DNA from: Candidatus Kerfeldbacteria bacterium CG08_land_8_20_14_0_20_43_14
Lineage (GTDB): Bacteria; Patescibacteriota; Patescibacteriia; PEXW01
DNA: 15,924 bases
Direction of reading: 5' to 3'
Assembly: GCA_002774575.1 (NCBI GenBank)
Contig: PEXW01000066.1
Coordinates: forward strand, 1-15,924
Below, piece by piece: positions 5,212 through 11,351 of this stretch (position 1 is its first letter; every line of letters starts with the position of its first letter). The translations under genes and the position numbers were made by a program. The notes below the pieces were generated by a model. That model did no database searches. It saw only the letters and a program-made list of their open reading frames with translations, and was not told the DNA's origin.

Positions 5212-6792
5212 ATGGGCAGCATAGAAAACAATGATCGAGACATTTTCGCCATAACTGGCCTGGCGCCAGAAGTGCTGGCTGTGGGCATGGCCAAATATTC
5301 CCGTTCCCAGGCTTCGATCAAAGAAACCATTGCCGAACTGACCGAAGAAAAATCCGCCGAATTCCACGAAAAGTGGGTTTTGGGTTATGGCGACGCATCC
5401 GTGGCTGACATGGCTGTGGTGGCTTTGGCTTGCGAAAATGTTTCCATTCTGGCCAGCAAGGCCATTGAAGACCATCGCCTGGCCTCCTACCAGGAGAAAT
5501 CCACGCGCTATGTTTCTTTTGAACGGCAACCCAATCCGGACGGCACAATGGCTCCGCGTCGGTATTATCGGCCCGTGCCGATTATGTCTTCAGCTCATTC
5601 GGTTTTGTACGAAGAGGTTAATGAAAAGATGTTTGACGCCTACAATGATCTGACTGAGTTGATGCAGGAGTATTACCAGCAAAAATATCCGATTACTGCC
5701 GACATGACTGAAAAATCCTACAAAGCTAAGCTAAAGGCCAGGGGCTTGGATGTTGCCCGCTATGTTTTGCCGGCTTCGACCCTGACGAATTTAGGCTGGA
5801 TTACTTCAGCACGAAGTTTGCGGCGGGCGATTTTTAAAATGAAGCAGAATGACCTGGACGAAATCCGCCAGATTGCGCATGAGGTTGAAGAAGCCGCCAC
5901 TGAACCAGCCCACAATCCGCAGGCGATCAAGGTTGAAGAATTTTTAAAACAAGGCGAACAGCATGAAAATCAGGAAGTCCGCGAACTTATGGGCAAAATT
6001 AGAGCCTCGATTAATCTGCAGGTCAAAGGCGCGCCGACTTTAATCAAACACACGGATCCAACGCCTTATAACCGCGATGCGCGAAGGCGGATGCAGCAGT
6101 TGGCCATTAAATACCTGGGCGATTTGCATGTTTTGGCTGACGAGCCGCGGGTGCAGTATCATCCAGGCCAGCATTTGGAAATTGACTTGGCCGCTACTTT
6201 GCTTTACGAAGCTACGCATTTTTCTTTTGGCCAGATCCGGGAAGTGATTGAAAATTTAAGCGCGCCAGAGCGTCAGGAAATCATCGAAGCGGCTACGGCA
6301 GATAGGGGAGACCATGATGTGGTTGGCCGGGCTTTTGAAATTGGCGGCTTGATTTTTGACACGCTTATGGATTTTGGCGCTTTTCGGGATTTGCAAAGAC
6401 ACCGCATTTGCACGCAGATTCACCAGCCTTTGACTTTGGAGCACGGTTATGAAGCGCCGCCAGCGCCCATGGGTCTGGATGAAGTCGGGGGACTGGATAT
6501 CTTTGAAACCATTTGCCAAAAAGTAGCCGCGGCCTACCGGATTTTATCAGCGGATTTTCCCTTTGAAGCCAGTTATGTTCTGCCATTGGCCACTAAAAAA
6601 CGAACTTTATTTTTTATGAATCCCAGGGAATTAACCCACATGGTTGAATTGCGTTCCCGCTCCGGCGGGCATTTGTCTTACCGATATATTGTTGAAGAAA
6701 TGTATAATCAGGTAAAAGCGGTTTATCCGAATTTGGTCAAACACATTTGCATTTCGGATATTGATTTTGAAAAGGATTTTTATAAGCGATAA
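5212..6792 (+). CDS. thyX: FAD-dependent thymidylate synthase ThyX, tandem two-domain form
   Basis: A 526-residue protein made of two ThyX-type halves; single-domain ThyX is usually about 220-250 residues. ThyX makes dTMP from dUMP using methylene-THF, FAD and NADPH. The canonical signature is RHR-x2-S-x-N-x2-S-x-R. In half 1 (about 20-260) it reads DHRLASYQEKSTRY (87-100): the first Arg and the Asn are replaced, but both Ser and the last Arg remain. In half 2 (about 300-526) it reads RHRICTQIHQP: the Arg-His-Arg remains and the Ser positions are lost. Each half also has a VLP...LR core strand-helix (ARYVLPASTLTN; SYVLPLATKKRT then MVELRSRSGG). I chose the ATG at 5212 over the TTG at 5167 because similarity begins after it and the candidate -10 box lies between the two. 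Confidence 0.88.
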   Translation: MGSIENNDRDIFAITGLAPEVLAVGMAKYSRSQASIKETIAELTEEKSAEFHEKWVLGYGDASVADMAVVALACENVSILASKAIEDHRLASYQEKSTRYVSFERQPNPDGTMAPRRYYRPVPIMSSAHSVLYEEVNEKMFDAYNDLTELMQEYYQQKYPITADMTEKSYKAKLKARGLDVARYVLPASTLTNLGWITSARSLRRAIFKMKQNDLDEIRQIAHEVEEAATEPAHNPQAIKVEEFLKQGEQHENQEVRELMGKIRASINLQVKGAPTLIKHTDPTPYNRDARRRMQQLAIKYLGDLHVLADEPRVQYHPGQHLEIDLAATLLYEATHFSFGQIREVIENLSAPERQEIIEAATADRGDHDVVGRAFEIGGLIFDTLMDFGAFRDLQRHRICTQIHQPLTLEHGYEAPPAPMGLDEVGGLDIFETICQKVAAAYRILSADFPFEASYVLPLATKKRTLFFMNPRELTHMVELRSRSGGHLSYRYIVEEMYNQVKAVYPNLVKHICISDIDFEKDFYKR

Positions 6793-6813
6793 GAGATAAT
6801 TTTCAAAAACAAG

Positions 6814-6840
6814 AACCCTCGATACAAACCGAGGGTTTTA
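6814..6840 (+). terminator. Terminator between convergent thyX and the HAD gene
   Basis: Perfect 8-bp stem AACCCTCG (6814-6821) / CGAGGGTT (6830-6837) with an 8-nt loop, followed on the plus strand by TTTTAAAA. On the minus strand it is followed by CTTGTTTTTG, so it may serve both thyX and the converging HAD gene. Confidence 0.8.
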
Positions 6841-6864
6841 AAAATGAGCGAAAAAATTACCGAA

Positions 6865-7524
6865 TTAATCCACAAACCTACTGATCTCCTGCAGGTGGCT
6901 GATGATGAACTCTGGTTTAACCCCAGCTGCAAGAAATTCATCCCTGTTGTTTACGCCATTGGCAAAAGCTAGAAAGTATATGCTAAGATTTTTTGCGGCT
7001 TGAAAGTCTACGAGCGCATCGCCGACATATACAGTTTCTTTAGGGCTAATTTCAGCTTCTGCCAGTTTTGACATTACCGGGGCAAATAGTTCGATTTCTG
7101 GCTTAGGCTTTATGCCATCTTGTAAACCCTGGATTGAAATAAAGAACTCCGGGGGAATTTCGGTTAATTCCAGGTGCTCAAGCAAGCTATTATGTTTACG
7201 ATTTGAAACAATGGCTAAAGCCCGTCCTTTTTTATGCAGCAACCTGATGGTTTCGAAAGCTTCTTCAACCAGTTGATATTTTCTAGGCGTGTAGGATTGT
7301 AAAATAGCATTTTTTACTGTCTGCCAGTTATCTGGCCACAAGGCTTGGAGCATTTCTTTCCAGCCAACACCCCAAAGTTTTCTGAATTCATCAAAGGTCG
7401 GTTGACGCAACTTAAGCTCTTGCGCAGTAAAACAATGCATTAAAAAACTACCGTTGATTGAGTCAATGACCACGCCGTCAAAATCAAGAATAAGAGCCTT
7501 AAACTTGGGTTCTAAAAGAGTCAT
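6865..7524 (-). CDS. HAD-superfamily hydrolase (phosphoglycolate-phosphatase-like)
   Basis: A 219-residue haloacid dehalogenase-type phosphatase. Motif I is LDFDGVVIDS with nucleophile Asp14 and acid/base Asp16. Motif II is the Ser in IVSNRKHN (about residue 108). Motif III is the Lys in GIKPKPE. Motif IV is VYVGDALVDF with two Mg-binding Asp residues. The helical cap between motifs I and II (about 20-90) makes it subclass I, like phosphoglycolate phosphatase or beta-phosphoglucomutase. Substrate cannot be assigned from sequence; given the neighbours, a nucleotidase is one option and general metabolite repair another. It is monocistronic, with an SD-like GAGGGA six nt before ATG and its own promoter on the minus strand. 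Confidence 0.9.
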   Translation of the reverse strand: MTLLEPKFKALILDFDGVVIDSINGSFLMHCFTAQELKLRQPTFDEFRKLWGVGWKEMLQALWPDNWQTVKNAILQSYTPRKYQLVEEAFETIRLLHKKGRALAIVSNRKHNSLLEHLELTEIPPEFFISIQGLQDGIKPKPEIELFAPVMSKLAEAEISPKETVYVGDALVDFQAAKNLSIYFLAFANGVNNRDEFLAAGVKPEFIISHLQEISRFVD

Positions 7525-7565
7525 TATTTTTCCCTCTTAATTTGTTTTTATTTTTAGTTAGCCAG

Positions 7566-7595
7566 ACCTTAACATTCTTTTAGACTTATAGTCAA
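7566..7595 (-). promoter_or_regulatory. Predicted promoter of the HAD gene
   Basis: Read on the minus strand: TTGACT (7595-7590), 18-bp spacer, TAAGGT (7571-7566), with TG one base before the -10 box. It is the third copy of the TTGACT/TAAGGT pair in this window and predicts a leader of about 35 nt ahead of the SD. Confidence 0.6.
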
Positions 7596-7680
7596 GATTG
7601 TTTTTCTGATGGTAGTCAGGAAGAGGGAGGGGCAGAGGCAAGAGTTACTAGGAAATATTAAGGAGTAAGTTTTTAATTAA

Positions 7681-7807
7681 CCTCTCCTGCCCTTCCCGCC
7701 CGCCTGCTACGAAATCCGTAGCATGTCGGGCAGGTCGCTAAGTTCAGGCGTTGCAGGCGGGCGGCCCTCCTCTCCCTGCCTTCGGCATGCGGGCTATATA
7801 GGAGAGG
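7681..7807. repeat. Large nested palindromic element
   Basis: A 127-bp element. The outer arms are CCTCTCCT (7681-7688) / AGGAGAGG (7800-7807). The next arms are CCGCCCGCCTGC (7696-7707) / GCAGGCGGGCGG (7753-7764), 12 bp perfect. A perfect 6-bp hairpin GCTACG/CGTAGC (7706-7711/7717-7722, 5-nt loop) follows within. Smaller CCTGCC-type repeats fill the right part (7773-7794). It is much more GC-rich than the flanks and has no coding potential. It is likely a non-autonomous palindromic (REP/MITE-like) element. Confidence 0.8.
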
Positions 7808-7838
7808 AGGTATTGTTTTTTAATTCATCATTGCTAAG

Positions 7839-7866
7839 TTGTCTTTTATCCCTGGGCTGATAAAAT
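7839..7866 (+). promoter_or_regulatory. Candidate promoter of tmk giving a leaderless mRNA
   Basis: TTGTCT (7839-7844), 16-bp spacer, TAAAAT (7861-7866) preceded by TGA, so an extended -10. The tmk ATG at 7873 follows after six nt, about where RNA synthesis should start. No SD is present. Confidence 0.55.
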
Positions 7867-7872
7867 GAGAAT

Positions 7873-8601
7873 ATGAAAAAGGAAGCAGGCGTATTTATTA
7901 TGGTTGACGGCTTAGATGGCTCTGGTAAGGGTACGGTTGTTGATGCTTATGGTGATTGGGCAAAGAAACAAGGCCTGAAGATTTTTGATTTGCGGGAGTA
8001 TTCTAAAAAAAAACACACCTTGCCAGAGCCGGAAGAGCTGGAAGGTTTTCATGTGATTTTATCCGGCGAACCTACTTACGACGGCATTGGCCAGGCCATT
8101 CGGCAGGAATTTATCAAAGACAACGGCCGGGTTTATTCAGCCAAAGCCACGGCTGAAGCCTTTAGTTTAGATAGGTTGGTTTTGTATAAAAAAGTAATTT
8201 TGCCAGCTTTGGAAAAGGGGAAGATGGTCATTCAAGAGCGGGGTTTGACCACCTCGTTATGCTATCAGCCAGTTCAGGGTAAAATTACTTTAAAGGAGCT
8301 ATTAAGCCTGGAAGGTAATCACTTCACTTTAATAAACCGGCCGGATTTATTGTTGATTGTGGTTTGTAAGCCTGAAACCTGTCTGGCTCGGTTGCGGAAA
8401 AGGCTGGCCAAGCAAGATCAGGCGATTTTTGAAAAATTGGCCTTTTTACGAAAAGCTGACAAGCGATTCCGCAGTCCGTGTTTCGCGGAAATTTTTCAAA
8501 AGCAGGGGAGCGTGGTCGGCTATTTAGACACTAATGACACAGTTGAAGAAACCAAAAAAGAGGCCATTGGTTATATAAATGATTTTTTGAAAAAAATATG
8601 A
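7873..8601 (+). CDS. tmk: Thymidylate (dTMP) kinase
   Basis: A 242-residue P-loop kinase converting dTMP to dTDP, the step after ThyX. The first strand and Walker A read FIMVDGLDGSGKGT (8-21), matching the F-I-x-x-E/D-G-x-D-G-S/A-G-K block of Tmk. SGEPTYDGIGQAIRQEF (64-80) corresponds to the REPGGT...GxxIR segment, with Gly-Glu-Pro in place of Arg-Glu-Pro. FSLDRLVLY (97-105) and QERGLTTSLCYQ (121-132) match the later dTMP-binding blocks; the usual Asp-Arg is Glu-Arg. It is about 30 residues longer than typical Tmk, mostly through an insert at 40-62 (KKKHTLPEPEELEG). The start at 7873 keeps the first beta strand; a later Met would cut it. The stop overlaps an ATG in an ATGA junction. Confidence 0.92.
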   Translation: MKKEAGVFIMVDGLDGSGKGTVVDAYGDWAKKQGLKIFDLREYSKKKHTLPEPEELEGFHVILSGEPTYDGIGQAIRQEFIKDNGRVYSAKATAEAFSLDRLVLYKKVILPALEKGKMVIQERGLTTSLCYQPVQGKITLKELLSLEGNHFTLINRPDLLLIVVCKPETCLARLRKRLAKQDQAIFEKLAFLRKADKRFRSPCFAEIFQKQGSVVGYLDTNDTVEETKKEAIGYINDFLKKI

Positions 8602-8687
8602 AACTTGAACCCGCCCCGTATCAGTCCTTCCCCTCGATGCACTCGGGGTCGTCCGGTACAGGGGAAGTATATATTCAATACTTATGA
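8598..8687 (+). CDS. 29-codon ORF linking tmk and gatB (duplicated gatB start)
   Basis: It begins MKLEP, like gatB, then runs through a palindromic insert and stops at TGA 8685-8687. It overlaps tmk's stop by ATGA (8598-8601) and gatB's start by ATGA (8684-8687), so ribosomes could pass from tmk to gatB through it. The 17-bp context of its start (8597-8613) matches the gatB start (8683-8699) at 15 positions. The peptide after residue 5 comes from the insert and is probably meaningless. I read it as the former gatB start displaced by an insertion, not as a functional protein. Confidence 0.4.
   Translation: MKLEPAPYQSFPSMHSGSSGTGEVYIQYL
8613..8682. repeat. Palindromic insert between duplicated gatB starts
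   Basis: About 70 bp. The best stem is CTTCCCCT (8627-8634) / AGGGGAAG (8660-8667); a competing CCCCG/CGGGG pairing joins 8614-8618 with 8644-8648. It is flanked by near-identical 17-bp sequences (8597-8613 and 8683-8699) that look like a long target-site duplication. The AT-rich right end (TATATT, 8670-8675) could serve as a weak -10 box for gatB, but no good -35 is seen. Confidence 0.6.
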
Positions 8688-10228
8688 AACTAGAACCTGT
8701 TATTGGATTAGAAATACATATTCAACTTAAAACTAAGTCGAAAATGTTTTGCGCTTGCGAAAATGTAGCGACTGATGCTACGCCAAACACAGCGGTTTGC
8801 CCGATTTGCCTGGGTCATCCGGGCGTTTTGCCTTCACCAAATGCCCAGGCCTTTAAATTCGCAATTGAATTTGCCCAAAGTTTGAGCTTTGAAATTCCAA
8901 AAATAACCAAATTTGACCGCAAACATTACGCTTATCCAGACTTGCCAAAAGGTTATCAGATTTCCCAGTCTGACCTGCCTTTGGGCAAAAACGGCCATGT
9001 TCTATTGGAAATTAACAATCAAACCCAAAGAGTCCAGTTTGAAAGAGTGCATTTGGAGGAAGATTCAGCCAAAAACATTGTCGCGCCGGATGGCCGGATT
9101 TTGGTTGATTACAATCGGGCCGGAACACCGCTCCTGGAGCTGGTAACCACGCCGAGCATAAAATCGCCAAAGGAAGCTAAGTTGCTTTTGGAAGAACTGC
9201 AAAAAATCGCCAGGCACTTAAAGATTTCTAATGCCGACATGGAGCAAGGCCATTTGCGGTGCGACGCGAACATTTCCATGCGGCCAATTCCGGAAGAAAC
9301 GACTAAAGCGCCAATTCAGCCAAATGAACATGGTTTTTTTCCGAAAACCGAGATTAAAAATCTGAATTCGTTTCGGAACGTGGAAAGAGTTTTGAATTAC
9401 GAAATTAAAAGGCAGAGTGATTTGTGGAACGAAGGCAAGCCACCGGAGCATCAATCAACCAGGGGCTGGGACGAAAGAAGGGGAATGACAGTGGAACGAC
9501 GCAGTAAAGAAACCAGTGCGGATTACCGTTATTTTGTCGAGCCAGACATCCATTCGGTTTTTTTGTCTGATGAATATCTGCAATCCAATTTGAGCGATTT
9601 ATCAGAATTACCCCGCGACAAAGCCAAGCGGTTTCAAAAGCAGTATCATCTCACAAACGCTGACGCTAAAGTTATTGCCCAAGATTTGTCCGTGGCTAAT
9701 TGGTTTGAAGCGGTAATTTCTGAATTGCAAAAATGGCTTACTGCCAGGCAAGCTTCCATGGCAGATATGCCAGAAGAAGAGTGGACAAAAAATAATCAGA
9801 AAATCGTCCGTCAGGCGGCTGGCTGGGTTACTACTAAACTTTTTGGGATTTTAAGACAGAAATCGCAAACTTTCAAGGATTTAAAAATTACCGCCGAAGA
9901 TTTTGCCGAATTTCTAACCATGCTTTATGAGCGCCAGATGAATAATGCTGCCGCCCAGGTTATTTTGAAGGAAATGGTGGAAACCGGTTTTGATCCTCAC
10001 AGAATATTGGAAGAAAAAGATTTAAAGCAAATAATCGAACCGCAAAATATCGTGGGGATTGTTGATTCGGTTTTGGCTGATAACCCCGCGATTGTGGCGG
10101 ATATTAAAGCCGGCAAAATCACAAAAGCGCAGTATTTGGTCGGTCAAGCCATGAAACTAAGCAAAGGCAAAGCTGACCCCGGAATCATAAGGGAACTTTT
10201 AGGAAACAAACTAGGCATTACTTTCTAA
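8684..10228 (+). CDS. gatB: Asp/Glu-tRNA amidotransferase subunit B
   Basis: A 514-residue GatB, the tRNA-binding and kinase subunit of GatCAB, which turns Glu-tRNA(Gln) and Asp-tRNA(Asn) into Gln- and Asn-tRNA. The N-terminus VIGLEIHIQLKTKSKMFC is diagnostic. The zinc site Cys residues are in CACEN and CPICLGHPGVLP. The blocks HYAYPDLPKGYQISQ, HLEEDSAKN, GHLRCDANISMRP, TEIKNLNSFRNVERV and SADYRYFVEPDI follow in order. The C-terminal YqeY-like tail spans about 350-514. A roughly 10-residue insert (EETTKAPIQP) lies before the EIKNLNS block. The gene stands apart from gatC and gatA, which must be elsewhere. Its start overlaps the 29-codon ORF by ATGA, and its last 11 nt overlap convergent miaA. 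Confidence 0.97.
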   Translation: MKLEPVIGLEIHIQLKTKSKMFCACENVATDATPNTAVCPICLGHPGVLPSPNAQAFKFAIEFAQSLSFEIPKITKFDRKHYAYPDLPKGYQISQSDLPLGKNGHVLLEINNQTQRVQFERVHLEEDSAKNIVAPDGRILVDYNRAGTPLLELVTTPSIKSPKEAKLLLEELQKIARHLKISNADMEQGHLRCDANISMRPIPEETTKAPIQPNEHGFFPKTEIKNLNSFRNVERVLNYEIKRQSDLWNEGKPPEHQSTRGWDERRGMTVERRSKETSADYRYFVEPDIHSVFLSDEYLQSNLSDLSELPRDKAKRFQKQYHLTNADAKVIAQDLSVANWFEAVISELQKWLTARQASMADMPEEEWTKNNQKIVRQAAGWVTTKLFGILRQKSQTFKDLKITAEDFAEFLTMLYERQMNNAAAQVILKEMVETGFDPHRILEEKDLKQIIEPQNIVGIVDSVLADNPAIVADIKAGKITKAQYLVGQAMKLSKGKADPGIIRELLGNKLGITF

Positions 10229-11117
10229 GTAGAAATTTTTTAATTAATGCTTTTGCCTGGCTGAAGTTTTTAAGCCAATGGATTTTTTTGTTTCTTTTAA
10301 ACCAAGTCATTTGCCTTTTGGCATATTGGCAGATGGCCGAATACAACTGATTTTTCATTTCAGTTTTGGAATTTTTTTTCTGTAAGTAAAGAGTCAGATA
10401 GCGATATTCCAAGCCCAGGGCGATTAATTTTTTGGCCGGCACTCCGCTTTTTAGCAAATTTTTTACTTCTGCCAGCATGCCCTGGTCCAGTCTTTTTTTC
10501 ATTCGAATTTTAATTTTGACTTTTAGTTGTTGGTAACCAGGATTGATGCCCAACCATAATACCTGGTATGGCGAATGGCTTTTTAGTGGGGGAATAGTTT
10601 TTTTGGTTTTTATAACGATTTCCAAAGCCCGGATTAAGCGAATCGGATTTTTTGGGTCAATCTGCTTTGCTCTGGCAGGGGCTAGTTTTTTTAGTCTTTT
10701 AAATAATTCAGCCGCAGACAGGCGGTTTAATTTTTTTCTAAGTTTAAAATCAGGCTTAACTTCAGGAAAGCTTAAGCCAAAAAGCAGGGCGTCAATCCAA
10801 AATCCTGTGCCTCCGACGATAATGGGCAGATGTTTCCTTTTGCGAATTTCGGCAATTTTTTTGTTTGCCAATTTTACAAAATCAGCAACTGTAAAAACTC
10901 GTTTTGGGTTAACTACATCCAAGAGGTGATGAGGCACGAGTTTCCTTTCTTTTGCCGTTACTTTGCCGCTGCCAATATCCAGGCCTTTGTAAACTTGCCT
11001 GGAATCAGCGGAAATAATTTCTCCTTTGAAGACTTTAGCCAGTTTTATGCCCAAGCTTGATTTTCCGGTGGCATTCGGGCCGACCAGGGCTATTACTTTG
11101 GGTTGGGTTGATAACAT
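10218..11117 (-). CDS. miaA: tRNA dimethylallyltransferase
   Basis: A 299-residue MiaA, which transfers a dimethylallyl group from DMAPP to A37 of tRNAs reading U-starting codons. The P-loop is GPNATGKSS (13-21; commonly GPTASGKT). IISADSRQVYKGLDIGSGK (34-52) carries the catalytic Asp and the Gln-Val-Tyr tRNA-contact block. PHHLLDVV (62-69) and VGGTGFWIDALLFG (101-114) are also typical, as are the late LEYRYL and YAKRQMTWFKRN segments, the latter near the tRNA channel. Length is normal. The C-terminus is very Lys-rich. It converges on gatB with an 11-bp overlap and is divergent from the protease operon. No miaB or hfq neighbour is seen. Confidence 0.96.
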   Translation of the reverse strand: MLSTQPKVIALVGPNATGKSSLGIKLAKVFKGEIISADSRQVYKGLDIGSGKVTAKERKLVPHHLLDVVNPKRVFTVADFVKLANKKIAEIRKRKHLPIIVGGTGFWIDALLFGLSFPEVKPDFKLRKKLNRLSAAELFKRLKKLAPARAKQIDPKNPIRLIRALEIVIKTKKTIPPLKSHSPYQVLWLGINPGYQQLKVKIKIRMKKRLDQGMLAEVKNLLKSGVPAKKLIALGLEYRYLTLYLQKKNSKTEMKNQLYSAICQYAKRQMTWFKRNKKIHWLKNFSQAKALIKKFLLRK

Positions 11118-11123
11118 ACATTT

Positions 11124-11152
11124 ATCTCACAACAACTTGCTTTTTTCGTCAA
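11124..11152 (-). promoter_or_regulatory. Weak candidate promoter of miaA
   Basis: On the minus strand TTGACG (11152-11147), 17-bp spacer, TGAGAT (11129-11124), then six nt to the miaA ATG. The -10 box is poor. If real, it overlaps the divergent protease promoter face to face and gives a leaderless mRNA. Confidence 0.25.
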
Positions 11153-11165
11153 ACCGTGGTAGAAT
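11137..11165 (+). promoter_or_regulatory. Predicted promoter of the protease operon
   Basis: TTGCTT (11137-11142), 17-bp spacer, TAGAAT (11160-11165). It lies between divergent miaA and the 1092-residue protease and predicts a leader of about 180 nt. The same -35 hexamer is found before the C39 peptidase gene. Confidence 0.7.
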
Positions 11166-11202
11166 ATAAGGGTAGGTTAGTGAAATAAAAATCAAGTAAA
11201 TT

Positions 11203-11277
11203 ATGGAGGAAAAAAGGCAAGATAATCCACATTCGTTTTGGAGCGATTATTTTGGCAAGCAGATGGTTCGGATTTAA
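11203..11277 (+). CDS. Possible 24-codon leader ORF
   Basis: An ATG-to-TAA frame of 24 codons in the leader of the protease mRNA, encoding MEEKRQDNPHSFWSDYFGKQ plus four residues (MVRI). There is no SD ahead of it; a GGAGGA lies inside its first codons. Composition (Trp, Tyr, His, Phe) is not random-looking for an AT-rich leader, but the length is too short to judge. It could be a regulatory leader peptide or chance. The following 11278-11351 is AT-rich, with TAACTAAAAAT present twice before the protease start. Confidence 0.25.
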   Translation: MEEKRQDNPHSFWSDYFGKQMVRI

Positions 11278-11351
11278 GGACTGATTTTTTGTTTTCTAAA
11301 TTTTATTAAAATTTTAAATAATTAACTAAAAATTTATTTAACTAAAAATCT

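Larger units (their letters stand above)
7525..7872. other. 348-bp intergenic region between divergent HAD gene and tmk
   Basis: No convincing gene. From left to right it holds the HAD promoter (7566-7595), a purine-rich stretch (about 7616-7680) with no clear signal, the large nested palindrome (7681-7807) and the candidate tmk promoter (7839-7866). Confidence 0.8.

Noticed and set aside
7609..7668. 19-codon ORF in the 348-bp gap
   Set aside because: It is short, Arg/Glu-rich from a purine-rich tract, has no SD, and no partner signal.
10543..10929. 128-codon plus-strand ORF opposite miaA
   Set aside because: miaA motifs are unmistakable on the minus strand; this frame is a Phe-rich complement of Lys codons.
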